In this document: positions 23,201 to 31,910 of the stretch, in pieces
Layout: every line of letters begins with the position of its first letter
Position numbering within the stretch: position 1 is the stretch's first letter
Assembly (NCBI RefSeq): GCF_932526225.1
Contig: NC_064045.1
Span: forward strand, 11,258,442-11,322,441
Reading direction: 5' to 3'
Source of the DNA: Nematostella vectensis
Taxonomy: Eukaryota; Cnidaria; Anthozoa; Actiniaria; Edwardsiidae
Length of the DNA stretch: 64,000 nucleotides
Notes under the pieces: generated by a model
Databases searched by the model: none
The model's input: only the letters and a program-made list of their open reading frames with translations
What the model was told of the DNA's origin: nothing
Translations under genes and position numbers: made by a program

Positions 23201-24682
23201 CCTCACTCATAGTACCTATATCACAGTTGGACGCTTCTAGTAATGGGCTCACTCATAGTACCTATATCACAGTTGGACGCTTCTAGTAATGGCCTCACTC
23301 ATAGTACCTATATCACAGCTGGACGCTTCTAGTAATGGGCTCACTCATAGTACCTATTTCACAGTTGGACGCTCCTAGTGATTGGCTCACTCATAGTACC
23401 TATATCACAGTTGTACACTCCTAGTGATAGCCTCACTCATAGTACCTATATCACAGTTGGACGCTTCTAGTAATGGCCTCACTCATAGTACCTATATCAC
23501 AGTTGGACGCTTCTAGTAATGGCCTCACTCATAGTACCTATATCACAGTTGTACGCTTCTAGTAATGGCCTCACTCATAGTACCTATATCACAGTTGGAC
23601 GCTCCTAGTGATGGGCTCACTCATAGTACCTATGTCACAGTTGGACGCTGTACGCAAGTGATGGGCCTACTCATAGTTCCTATATTTCAGTTGTATGCTC
23701 CAAGGAATGGGCTCTCCACTAATTGCTGAATGACCGTTATGATCAAAAGGCTCTTTCTATACTAAACGTTTGAGTGATCATTTGTCCAAAGAAGTACCCA
23801 TGTCTGACTGTCTGACTCTTTTTGCAGATTGATCTCGAAAAAATGAGACGGGCAGAAAGTGTGATGTACGCGCACGCTCAGTAAGTGACCACCGCTGACT
23901 TATTTGTATAGCGTTCTTTAGAAGTAGAAGAATTCCTGTCTTTTACCCTGTTGCGTATATAAGCGGCGAGCGCACAAGGCATGATGGGAAGAATTCCCGT
24001 GGGCCTTTACGGGTTGTCGATCCTTTCCATTATATACATAGCGCTGAGCTATGTTTTAATGACTAGAGACGCCTAGGGACGAGGCTGGAAACATTGAGCT
24101 GTTGATGCTGTTTTTTTTTAGGGATACGCCTAGCAAGCTGAGCAGTGAGAGTAAGGCGGTTAAGAAGGAGAAACCTAACGTTGTAACAAAGTTAGATACC
24201 ACCAAAGTCATGGTGAAGGAAGAGAAGGTATTGATGTGGGGGTGAGGGGCACTGGGAGCATATGCCCCACCCCACCCCCCTTCCCAATAATTTGAAAGCC
24301 TTATAATTTAAGCCTTCCAACCAACCAGTGTTTTCCTATGTAAATCTCAAAAAGACAATGCCCCCCTTCAAATAATGGGGGGTACATCTTTCCTGAAATC
24401 ACATTTGTATTCACAGGTGGCTCTTGATTTCTTTGGGAGACCCATCAAGAGAAAAGAACCAAAAAATGCCGGCAAAGGTAACTCATTTCTGTGCATAGAG
24501 AAAACTTTCCGTCATTTGTCTGTCTCTGCTAGATGCAATTAATGGTAATTTGTCCTGTTTAAACAGGTTCTGACGGTAAGAAAGAGGAAAGCAAATGCGC
24601 GGCTCAGGAGATCTGGTTCCGCTTTAATGAGGGTTATAGTAACGCGGTCAGGAAGAACATCAAGATACAAGAGTTACTGTAA
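5210..24682 (+). CDS. CHTF18: CHTF18 (Ctf18), large subunit of the alternative RFC clamp loader
   Basis: There are 24 exons: 5210-5306, 5414-5614, 6323-6669, 7082-7171, 9529-9581, 10402-10549, 10883-11056, 11465-11497, 12642-12739, 12982-13105, 13423-13468, 13994-14075, 15393-15486, 16099-16197, 17294-17606, 18644-18696, 19202-19372, 19979-20128, 21051-21181, 21553-21637, 23828-23880, 24122-24227, 24417-24477 and 24567-24682. They sum to 974 codons plus stop, almost the human length. The product is a nuclear AAA+ ATPase that loads PCNA with RFC2-5 in sister-chromatid cohesion and the replication checkpoint. Visible motifs are Walker A GPPGLGKT (about 387-394), Walker B DEID (about 448-451), sensor-1 Asn in ICICND (about 496) and a sensor-2 Arg in NDIRSCLN (about 555). 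The C-terminal [11 protein letters not shown]...ELL block is the conserved Ctf8/Dcc1-binding end. The start MEDWD matches the family's acidic N-terminus. Introns 8, 9, 10, 12 and 20 carry repeats, some copied from exon edges. Confidence 0.96.
5640..6150. repeat. Degenerate interspersed CCCTTAGGGTT motif
   Basis: CHTF18 intron 2 contains about six copies of a TGCTATCCCTTAGGGT-type motif separated by 40-90 bp of variable sequence. A G run lies at about 5843-5858. It resembles a decayed tandem repeat rather than telomeric DNA, because the motif is never contiguous. Confidence 0.5.
7193..8881. mobile_element. Non-autonomous DNA transposon with long terminal inverted repeats
   Basis: The left arm (7193-7265 plus 7832 to about 8010) is the inverted counterpart of about 8650-8881. 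Shared blocks include GGTTTCGCACAAGTCGAGAG, GATATTGGTCCCCTGAACAA and TTTTGAATTATTTA. The arms are about 230-250 bp each. No transposase frame is present. It lies within CHTF18 intron 4. The left arm is interrupted by a separate insertion at 7266-7831. Confidence 0.75.
7266..7831. mobile_element. MITE nested in the left arm of the 7.2-8.9 kb element
   Basis: This 566-bp insert is flanked by the direct repeat TTAAGT (7260-7265 and 7832-7837). Its ends are imperfect inverted repeats, CTTCTGGAATTATGCGC against the complement CTACTGGAATAACGCG. The opposite arm of the host element reads straight through this site (GCAGATTTGAGTAGATAT on the complement), which shows the empty state. The interior is rich in CCGCGTAATTT-like words and has no coding frame. 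Confidence 0.8.
9681..9985. mobile_element. MITE with 22-bp perfect inverted repeats, CHTF18 intron 5
   Basis: The ends AGGCCTGGCTAAACATTCAA(AC) at 9681-9702 and their complement at 9964-9985 are perfect. TTA occurs on both sides (9678-9680 and 9986-9988), consistent with a 3-bp target duplication. The 305-bp element has no coding capacity. A lone matching end, TTTAGCCAGGCCTTT, occurs near 31647. Confidence 0.85.
10660..10790. repeat. GTGATGATA/GATGGTGAT-type simple repeat
   Basis: Imperfect trinucleotide-like repeats of GATGGTGAT/GATGATAGTG lie in CHTF18 intron 6. The long His/Ile/Thr frames on the minus strand here are products of this simple sequence. Confidence 0.7.
11132..11325. mobile_element. 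MITE family with GACTTGCAC ends, copy 1 (decayed)
   Basis: The stretch starts GGCGACTTGCACTAAATGAT, then has GGCAAATTCAAGCCAAAATA and a CTTTCTGGCTTATAC-like middle shared with copies at 26632-26886, 60875-61135 and 63334-63623. The right terminus is eroded. It lies in CHTF18 intron 7. Confidence 0.6.
11685..12418. mobile_element. DNA transposon remnant with AGGGCTGGAAATT ends, CHTF18 intron 8
   Basis: CAGGGCTGGAAATTAAG on the left and GCAATTTCCAGCCCT on the right form inverted termini about 730 bp apart. The interior has no significant frame. The termini resemble hAT-type ends, but no clear target duplication is visible, so the class is a guess. Confidence 0.55.
12790..12981 (+). repeat. Two partial copies of CHTF18 exon 10 upstream of the real exon
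   Basis: Copies beginning at about 12829 (TTTAAG then TGATGATCATGCTGTGG) and 12906 (ATTGAAG then CGATGATCGTGCTGTGG) repeat the acceptor and start of exon 10 (12982). Each has lost the middle of the exon and read on to an in-frame TAA in CCCAGATAAAG. A further decayed copy lies at about 14775-14870, after exon 12. They are decoy exon fragments inside intron 9. Confidence 0.8.
13195..13425 (+). repeat. Partial copy of CHTF18 exon 11 acceptor with (CAGA)n repeat
   Basis: The context TACAAACCC...TTATTTCTTCTTCAG followed by CCTGCAAACAATGTA at about 13230-13250 duplicates the real exon 11 acceptor at 13423. A CAGA/CAGACATATGGA-rich simple repeat lies between the copy and the real exon. It is in intron 10. 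Confidence 0.75.
14215..14755. repeat. 18-bp minisatellite, about 30 copies, each carrying GTGAGT
   Basis: The unit is GTGGTGAGTTTGACACCC with minor variants (CTTG, CTCG, GACG). Being 18 bp it stays open on both strands and yields long repetitive frames (VSLTP and SPRVSN types), which are artefacts. It lies in CHTF18 intron 12. The same word, ATGTGGTGAGTTTGA, occurs once at about 1611. Confidence 0.95.
14870..15000. repeat. (CTGT)n-rich microsatellite
   Basis: TGTC/CTGT/CCAT tetranucleotide tracts lie in CHTF18 intron 12, right after the decayed exon-10 copy. They account for the Cys/Leu/Ser-rich frames on both strands. Confidence 0.9.
15850..16015. repeat. Short imperfect tandem repeat (TTGGCTACTGCCCT)
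   Basis: Three imperfect units contain CCTCATGTTGGCTACTGCCC, TTATATGTATTGGTTACGCC and CCTCATACTGGCTACTGCCC, with GCAAGTGTCTTGG-like segments between them. They are in CHTF18 intron 13 and non-coding. Confidence 0.6.
16811..17168. mobile_element. MITE with about 45-bp inverted repeats, CHTF18 intron 14
   Basis: AGTCCAGTCAATCTA at 16811 and its complement ending at 17168 are perfect. The similarity continues inward through CCTAAAAGTAATGGCAACAC against CCTAAAAGTAATTGCAGCAC. The element is 358 bp with no coding capacity. The target duplication is unclear. Confidence 0.8.
20451..20744. mobile_element. MITE with GACGACGG-rich inverted ends, copy 1
   Basis: The ends AAGGACGACGGCGACGG and CCGTCGTCGTTGCTTAAGG are inverted relative to each other. 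The same element lies in the opposite orientation at 36014-36352, sharing the internal words GAGATCGAAAAAGATGTG and GAATTCTGAATCAAATTCC-like sequence. It is in CHTF18 intron 18. Confidence 0.75.
21629..21835 (+). repeat. 23-bp tandem repeat of the CHTF18 exon 20 splice donor, nine copies
   Basis: The unit GCTAGAGAGGTGAGTATACC(AGC) contains the last nine bases of exon 20 (GCTAGAGAG) plus the donor GTGAGT. The first copy is the genuine junction (exon end 21637). Seven copies keep GTGAGT; the others read GTGAAT and GCGAGT. Use of a downstream copy would add multiples of 23 nt and shift the frame. Confidence 0.92.
21913..23700. repeat. 46-bp minisatellite, about 39 copies
   Basis: The unit CTCACTCATAGTACCTATAT-CACAGTTGTACGCTTCTAGTAATGGC has variants (GTAC/GGAC, TTCT/TCCT, AATGGCC/GATGGGC) in blocks, suggesting higher-order copying. 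Each unit contains a CCTATATCACAG stretch resembling a 3' splice site. It lies in CHTF18 intron 20, just after the 23-bp donor array. Confidence 0.93.
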
Positions 24683-25472
24683 CGGTGCACCTTGTTCCGC
24701 AGCCTTATCAAGCATCGCCAATAGTCTATTTTGTCAGTGTTGCCATATTATTTGAAGGTAAACCTGCCTAGTTCACAAGGCAACTTGAGCCGTCAATTGC
24801 TGTGGACAGGCCAGCGGTAACAAAGGTAGTAGTCAGACATGGGTAGAGGAAAACAGAAGATAAGGAGCAATCGTGATAATCGAAATGATCGTGATAATCA
24901 GAAATGCTAAAAAAACATTACAGGGTATTGTAACCACAGGAAGACGGCGTTGATCGTCTTTCGCAAATAAAAACAATGAAAATAACTCAATCGGCTTTTC
25001 ATTATTTTTGTTTTCCTCTGAATTATTTACGAATAGAACCACAAAATATGCGTCCAAAAACACAGCTTTATCGTTGGTTTTCTGAATAGAATCGTTGAAA
25101 ATGCAAATGGCATTGTAGATAGCGCGATGGAGATGGATTTTTGGGTTCCTTGACGCAAGGATGACAAAGATGGTGGGCTGGCAGAGCGTCTTGAATACGG
25201 ATGCGTCATCATGCCACGTCATCATGCAAGGCCATCCAGCATAGCACAGCATGTGTTTTGGGTAGTAGCAAAAAAGACAATAGATAATAAATAAGGTTTT
25301 TGATACCATTGATTATTTCATTGCTAAGTAATAAGCATTGTGTGCTTTTTATTAAACCAAATTGGTCTTATTAATCAACTCAGTTCAGAATGCGATTTTT
25401 TCATTGTTAATTTAGGAACCACGTTATATGGAGTCAAGCGAATCAGCAATTTTATTGTCTTTTCTATTGAAG
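24683..25472. other. Convergent 3' ends of CHTF18 and the CDR2-type gene
   Basis: No coding frame is seen. Plus-strand AATAAA at 24966-24971 and 25286-25291 are candidate CHTF18 poly(A) signals. Minus-strand AATAAA at 25353-25348 and 25456-25451 suit the CDR2-type gene. The two transcripts may overlap at their 3' ends. Confidence 0.5.
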
Positions 25473-28400
25473 TTATCCCTGTAATAGTTTGCCTTCCGGG
25501 GTTCCGGGTCTACTTGGTCTAAAGTTTTTCGTATCCTCTATTTTGTTGTAAATATCTTTAAACATTTTCTTAAATCCGTGTGATGTTTTCGCGTTATTGT
25601 CAAATGTTGATGGTGGTTGATCACACATCGGACTAACTTGGACTGCTCGTTGCACCATCGGAATAGCCGAGCCAGTACCGAGTCCCCCATATTTACACTT
25701 ATCCAACAGTGCATCGTATTTCCGTACAAGTTCGTGGTACTGGTTATCGAGCTCGGAAAAGAATGACGTGCTGTGATCTCGCATAACCGAAAGCCGTTCT
25801 TCACTCGGGCTTAAAACGACAACGGCGCTGTGATCAGAAGCCAAACTCGTCTGCCGAGAAAGCTCCTCGTCCTCTACGACAACAAACGAATCATCCTCCG
25901 GCTCATCATCGCGACTGGCATTGTGATCCTCGCCTCCGTCCAACAAGATATCGATTGCACGCTCGGGAAGCGAGGCTTCTGATGCTGCGAGTCTCCATTC
26001 CTCGGCTTGCTTCGCAAACTCACGAAGTTGACTTTCCAGATGCTGGTTTTCGCGAATTAGCTCCGACAATTCGTATTCTAATTCCTCCCGCTTTCGAGTC
26101 TCAACAGAATGCTGAACCTTAAGATTAGATATTTTTTCATTGAGTAACTCCAGTTCTCTCTCTTTCTCATCGGTATCTTCATCTTTGACTGATGACCGTC
26201 TAGCGTTTTCATCGCTCGTTTCTTTCTCCTCTGTCTGTTCTTCCAGTTTAATTGCCAAAGCCACGGACAATTCCTTCTGCAGTCTCGTTCGTTCCCTCTG
26301 AAGCTCTTCGATCTCGACCCTGTAATCCTCGCATTTTGTGTCGAGGTTCTCCACCATTTCCGCCAGGTCTTTGTACCGCTTTTTCATGGAGCTGGTTTCG
26401 TTTTGCAGCTTCATGTTCGCTTTCTGTAACTCCATGGCAGTCATTTCCATTTGCTCAAATGCTTTCAGTCTGTTCTCGTTTACCTCGCGTAAAGTTTCCA
26501 ACTGCTTGCTTAAAAACTGCGAAGAGACAGGGAGATAAATCTCAGAGAAGAGTAATGTAAATATCCCTTTTGCAGGCCGCAGTTTCGCAAAAAAAATGCC
26601 TCGCCATTTATACAGGTAGCCCAAATAGGGAACTTGTCCTGAGAGATCACGTGACCTTTTGGGTGGCACATTCAAGCCAAAATAAACATAGAAATGATTG
26701 AATGACTGCGCCGGTAGCACCAGAGAACGACGAAACAGAATCTTTAACGAGAATAAGTCCTTTCTGAAAACAAAAAGCTGGCCCTATTCGTAGAAGCTGA
26801 ATAAGTTGCTTTTTGTTGCTGTTATTTTGCCGCTAAAAATCGGAGTTTACCACCCGAAACGTCACGTGATCTTTTAAAGCAAGGGCTATTGATAAGCACT
26901 GCCCGAGAGCTGTTGTCAGTAAAGGCGAACCGAGGCACTAGCCTCAGTTTAGAGGAACTAGCCGAGAGCTTGCTTGCATAATGGATGTCTCATGCATAAG
27001 TAGGTTCCTGTAGTGACTTTATTTTCCTAAATAGGGTGTCCTTATAAAATAAAAACTACTGAAAATGTGTGGAGCATTTAAAAGCGACTGCCCCCCCCCC
27101 CCCCCTCCTTCGCGCCATTTCCCAAACTCGATGTTAACAAGGGCACTCGCTTTTCAGGGAAATGCTCCACGAAGATTCACTTATTTAGTTTGGGTCAAAT
27201 GCAGTCTGAAATTATTTTCTGTACAAAACGCGTACATAAGTTATGCCACATTCACACCAAACCTTTAAATCTAACCTACGGATAATTTTGGAGGTTAAAA
27301 ATTTGTACACTGTCGCTGTAAAAATAAAAAAGCCAGCGATGAAATTCCCATAATATTTTATCCATCGTGATATTCAAAAATGACTCCAATAAAATGCTTA
27401 AATTTGTGACCGATAAAATTAAGGTTTTGGGGGTTAGTTTAAGATTTTACTGTTGAGTTTTAATTTTTCATACGGTTCAAGAAAACACCCATTATAGGGT
27501 ATCGCTCGAGAGCAGCTGTCTAAACTTACCTCATTTTTAAGAGCTTGTTCCTCGGAAAACTGATGCGATGATTTGAGTAATATCTCCAATTCCTTGTTCC
27601 TCTCCAGTAGGTTTTTACCGATTTCTGCGGCCAACTCGAGATCTGAGCGACACAAAAACGTGATAAATAAACAATCGCTTACTTGGTTTATAATAAGGAA
27701 ACATTTATGAATAAGTAATAGAGCCTGTTTAACGAAGAGAAAATGAACTTTACCATTGATAGTGAGTAAAAAGTTATCAAAAAAGTTGAGAAGGAAAAGC
27801 AATCGGATTAAAAGAAAAAGCCCGGTTATTTTTGCTAAATAAACTTTTCTAATAGAAAGGGATAATTGTATATTTACCGAATATATTCCATCGATTATCG
27901 CAATGACTGCATTTCCCCACCAAATGGGTTATATCATTATCCATATTTTAGTATAAAAACCTGTTGCGTTCACTCAGAAAAAGGTATCTTTGAGGCGCAT
28001 ATATTTTTCTTTCCTCTTGTAGAGTAATAAAGTAAGTAAATTTTGCCTCTTCGTCATCAAACAAACACAGAAGACAATGAGTGGAGGGAGCAAAAGAAAG
28101 ATTGGCTCGTAGACGCCAGATGTCAACTCTTTGTACACGGGATATGAATCAAACCTGAGATACCTGTGGATTGACGTATACCGGAAGTGGCATTCCTAAA
28201 ACCGGAACTAAATTTTAACATGTCCACAAATAACAATACACACCCAACTTCTTGACCTTCAGACAAAAACACGACTCGGAAAAACATAACAAAAGCTTTA
28301 TGTAGTCTTTTATTTGAGCCTCAACTATGCCGGTGGTTCATTGTTGAAAGAATTAAACGGTGTAGAGATTGTTGTATAAATTTAACAGGATTAGAATATT

Positions 28401-28808
28401 TGGCAAAATTTTCAATTACGAAATACGCGGCGACATAACATATTTTCGATTAGTTTCTCCTTATCGAGCTTTGTCTGTTTTTAAAATACTTAAGAAATTT
28501 AAACGTATGGTGTCGATAAAATACCAGAAAATGTTTCGTGATTGTAAAGAAAGATTTCGCGTATTATTTCCACTAGCAAACCGTAAGCAAACACATGTCA
28601 AAATAAAATAGAGCGCGTCGGTTGTTACGAATATTACTTATACAAAACGTACATTTATATTTTTAATAGTATGTCTTCATGGAGTCTTAAGATATATCGA
28701 ATCACATTTTAGGCCTTCGGAAATAGTATTTTACGATCGAGGAAAATTTCCCGAAAAATTCAACCACTCACCATCATTTAGATGTCCTCGATCTTTCGTA
28801 TCCGCCAT
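25473..28808 (-). CDS. CDR2L: CDR2/CDR2L-type coiled-coil protein
   Basis: The three exons are 28808-28772, 27642-27530 and 26516-25473 (397 codons plus stop), with matching phases (1, then 0). The start MADTKDRGHLND is joined to DLELAAEIGKNLLERNKELE, the signature N-terminal stretch of cerebellar degeneration-related protein 2. A long heptad-rich coiled coil follows (to about residue 235), then an acidic linker and a conserved C-terminal helix (SFFSELDNQYHELVRKYDALL). Human CDR2 and CDR2L are about 450-465 residues, so this copy is slightly short. Family members are cytoplasmic coiled-coil proteins known as paraneoplastic antigens; their basic role is poorly defined. The gene predates or equals both vertebrate paralogues, so the symbol is by family only. 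AAATGGCGG, a YY1-like word, overlaps the start codon. Intron 2 holds a MITE. Confidence 0.88.
26632..26886. mobile_element. MITE family with GACTTGCAC/CACGTG ends, copy 2
   Basis: It has ATCACGTGACCTTTTGGGTG, a TTCAAGCCAAAATAAACATAG block, a GTTGCTTTTTGTTGCTGTTA block and a terminal GTCACGTGATC, all shared in order with the copy at 63334-63623. It lies in intron 2 of the CDR2-type gene. Confidence 0.7.
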
Positions 28809-29128
28809 TTCGGAAATAAACTCCAAGCTGAGATGAGTGGAAGCCATCACAAATCTTCAGAGAAAGCCACGTCCTTTCATCTTGTGGACTTAAACGAGAA
28901 GACAGTGTCTACGAGTTTTTTAGAGACGAAAGACAAGCTATCAGCTGAAAGGTCGTGTTCGTCTCACCCAATTATGCAAATGTTTGGATGTCACGGCATG
29001 GAGTCGAGGCTCTCGATGCCACGTAAGGTGGCTTGTGTGTCATGCGCTCAAAAGCGACGAATGATCTCCAAGGGCAACTCGCGTAAGCGCGCGAAAAAGA
29101 ACTTACCTCTTTAATTTATTCCATAGAA

Positions 29129-29392
29129 CAGGGGCGGTAAGGGTTATTTTTGTGATCCGTGAACGGCCTTTTTTGTTTATCGTGAATCGTGAAAAGGACA
29201 AATTAAAAACCGTGATCCGCGATTGCTACTTTCGCCGGAATGGCGAAATTTGATCAGCGTGAGTCGTGATCTATGCTCTTTAAAAATCGCGATTTCCGAG
29301 TAAAGATTGATTCTTGTCGTCAGTTTATCGTGAAAAGGAATTTCCGATTCTTGAAACTCGTGAAACGTGCTGGGACCCCCGTCCCGCCCCTG
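29129..29392. mobile_element. MITE with CAGGGGCGG ends and ATAGAA target duplication
   Basis: CAGGGGCGGTAAGGG on the left pairs with the complement of CCCGTCCCGCCCCTG on the right. ATAGAA flanks both ends (29123-29128 and 29393-29398). CAGGGGCGG is a common start of hAT-type non-autonomous elements. The interior is repetitive GTGATCCGTGAA-like sequence with no frame. Confidence 0.75.
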
Positions 29393-29689
29393 ATAGAAAC
29401 AAAACTGTTAACATTGAAACTCCGGATAATATAACTCAATTGCCATCTTAAAACAATACAAAACACACACAAATTCTAGCTATAATTGTTAAAGAAATAA
29501 CGTTGAATTGCGATTATAACTGGTATAAAAGGGATAAATCGACTCATCTGGAAACAAGAACGGAGGGTATTTCTGTGTAATAATAGTGGGTGAATGTTGC
29601 GGGAATAATAGCATAAAAGGCATATACGTCTAATACGTCTAAAAAAAGGGACGACTGCATCAGCGACGCGGGAGGTACTCAGTCTCCCT

Positions 29690-29985
29690 TTAGGAATATG
29701 GGTGCCGCCAAGGGTCTCTAAGACCCTGTTTAGGACAAAATATCGAAAAACAAAACATACCCAGTCTAGGACAAAAAGCCCCGATTCGCAAACCCTCTTT
29801 AGGACAGAAAACTCAATTTTCATACCTTAATTAGGGTATTATACTTGGTATTATTCACGTGAAAGTGAAAAGAAAATCGGAACCCTGTTCAGGACGGAGA
29901 GATAGATAATTTATATCCCGTTAAGGATAAAAAAAAGCTTTAAAATTATATCCTGTCCAGGAAAGAGAAGGTAAAAAAATTCTTA
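29690..29985. repeat. Degenerate repeat of ACCCTGTTTAGGACA
   Basis: About seven imperfect copies of an ACCCTGTTTAGGACA motif (variants TATCCCGTTAAGGATA and ATATCCTGTCCAGGAAA) recur about every 40 bp, separated by variable A-rich sequence. No coding frame follows it. Confidence 0.6.
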
Positions 29986-30044
29986 TCCAGTAGCTTTTCC
30001 AGATCCCCCCTCCCCCACCCCCACCCCCAACAACATTATTACTT

Positions 30045-30968
30045 TTATTCTCTCTTTTCACCCCAACACATAAGTCCTGAAGAGCTATTCCGACCTTCTA
30101 ACGCTCTTCCTTCCACGCAGTCTCGGTCCCAATCTCCTGTTACAACCACACGCGGTATCGAGAGCCTGTGCGGGACAGGTTGCGGGAATCCCGCTTGCGA
30201 ACCATTCTGAAAGCTTGATGTCTTACTCTCTTTACCCTTATAATATAATTTGTCCAATTTAGAAGAGTTCGATAATGACCAACTAGAGCTATCTTTAACA
30301 CTAGAGTAGAATTTGTCCATTTTAGTAGAGTTCGATAGTGATATACTAGAGGAACGCTGCCCTAGTTTCTTGTGAACCCTTACTTTAGAGCTGAGGTCGT
30401 TTGCGAGGGAAGAACTTTGTGATGGCAGACTAACCCTTCTCGAGAGGTTCTCCACAGTGAGATGGGAACTTTCCTTTAAAATGGTGGTATGCCTGTGAAA
30501 CGGATTGGAACGCCTAGACCTATCCGAAATGTTTGAATAGTTGCTATCGCTTTCAAAGCATTCGTTCAATTGATCAAACTCTTGCTCAGAATCTTCACCA
30601 TGTGTGCTTAAACTGCTGTCACCGATCATGACAGGAGACTCCGCCTTTTCTTCCCAAGCATTGGTGATATTTGGCAAGCTAGCTGAGCGCACATGACCAC
30701 CGGCTCGGTCAGCGGTATTTTGGTCTCTATACGAATACACGACCTGGCTAAATCTCGTCCTTCCGTCATGGTCCTTCAGGCTCCCTGTGGTGACGTGTAA
30801 GCGGTGTAAGAACTCTGTTGTGTGTGATCTCTCGATATAAAACTCTTTGAGTTTTCTCTCTTCTCGTTTGGAAAGGATCCTCTGTATTTGGGCGAGGTTG
30901 ACAGAGTGTCTTCTGTTTCGGTTGTGTGCAAGTCGTTCGCGAGAGGACACGCCGCCATATCTCTCCAT
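30045..30968 (-). CDS. Unrecognised Ser-rich protein, 307 codons
   Basis: This single open exon starts at the ATG at 30968-30966; a longer frame begins upstream with TTG. I do not recognise a domain. The N-terminus is basic and helical (RRHSVNLAQIQRILSKREER), the middle is acidic, and the second half is very rich in Ser. It contains an internal duplication of about 20 residues (STKMDKFYSSVKD against SSKLDKLYYKGKE). It lacks a signal peptide or membrane segment and is probably a soluble, largely disordered protein. The open frame continues upstream to about 31037, where a weak acceptor (AATTTACAG) sits just after an in-frame stop, so an additional 5' exon is possible. AATAAA overlaps the stop codon. 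Low-complexity C-rich sequence follows downstream. Confidence 0.6.
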   Translation of the reverse strand: MERYGGVSSRERLAHNRNRRHSVNLAQIQRILSKREERKLKEFYIERSHTTEFLHRLHVTTGSLKDHDGRTRFSQVVYSYRDQNTADRAGGHVRSASLPNITNAWEEKAESPVMIGDSSLSTHGEDSEQEFDQLNECFESDSNYSNISDRSRRSNPFHRHTTILKESSHLTVENLSRRVSLPSQSSSLANDLSSKVRVHKKLGQRSSSISLSNSTKMDKFYSSVKDSSSWSLSNSSKLDKLYYKGKESKTSSFQNGSQAGFPQPVPHRLSIPRVVVTGDWDRDCVEGRALEGRNSSSGLMCWGEKRE

Positions 30969-31724
30969 GATAGGCAATTGGCACCTTTGGCAGTTTGGCA
31001 GAAGATTAGGTCTCAGACCGTATGACGCATGAGGCTGTAAATTCTACAAGTCTACCACCAATAATGGCTTAACCAAAGTTAAGGTCCAAACAAAGTTTCT
31101 GATGTCATCAGAAAAATTCCTTGTTGCTTGATTCACCAAGGCTACTCTTGAGTAAGAACTATAACAATGCTTTGCAACAGAATTCGTTGTTATATGGTCT
31201 GTTGGCTATTTTCATACCTGAATTTCACAGTGATGTGGTGGAGAAATATGTTACTTCATACACGCTTTAATAGCTCTAACGATAAAGGCGCCAGCACCGT
31301 CCAGTTCGTTTGATCTGTTTGCGTGTTTTCTAGTCCCATGCATTTAACGCTGGCACCCCATGGCGTTGAAACAGTAATAAATGTTAAAAATCACTGAAGG
31401 CGCATATTTGGATTGTATTTTTCTCGTGAGGCATAACGTTCTATTACAAAGGAAAAATTACGACCATGGGGCCTACAAAGACCCCTGCGTACACCCATTG
31501 TTACACCATTTTATAATTATATAGCTAGAAAGTTGGAAAGGGTGATGGTAAAATATGTGTACGAAATTGTCTTGCCATTTTTCATTATTTTAATGACTTG
31601 TAATGAGGCGTATAAAAAATAAACTACACGCTAAATGTTGCCTAGTTTAGCCAGGCCTTTGATCTATAGGCCTTTTCTCTTTTTGTTTTGCCGAGTGCCT
31701 CGTCTCCGGAAAACGGGAAGAATA

Positions 31725-31910
31725 ATTCAAAATTGTAAAAGCAGTGTGTGTATTGGAAGTTTCTTCGGGGAAGTGACTGATAATTTAAAGCCTGTTCAAT
31801 GCATAAAAGACATAATGTGGCCTGTTTAATATCGCGGATTCTAATAGATTCTTTTGTTTCTTGTCGGTTGAGGTTTCCGTCGGACCTCCGGAAGTAAACT
31901 GGTGACAATG
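31725..31910. repeat. Dispersed repeat, copy 1
   Basis: The stretch shares order with about 40425-40560: CAGTGTGT, GCCTGTT(A)AATA, GATTCTAATAGATTCTTTTG and AGATTTCC(A)TCGG, then GTAAACTGGTGAC. It is non-coding and the class is unknown. Confidence 0.55.

Larger units (their letters stand above)
28809..30044. other. Intergenic region upstream of the CDR2-type gene
   Basis: No supported gene. It contains a MITE at 29129-29392 and a degenerate repeat at about 29690-29985. The plus-strand frame at 28782-29114 lies over the CDR2 promoter and first exon and is not supported. Confidence 0.5.

Noticed and set aside
28782-29114. 110-codon plus-strand frame
   Set aside because: Antisense to the first exon and promoter of the CDR2-type gene. 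The well-supported three-exon gene explains the region.
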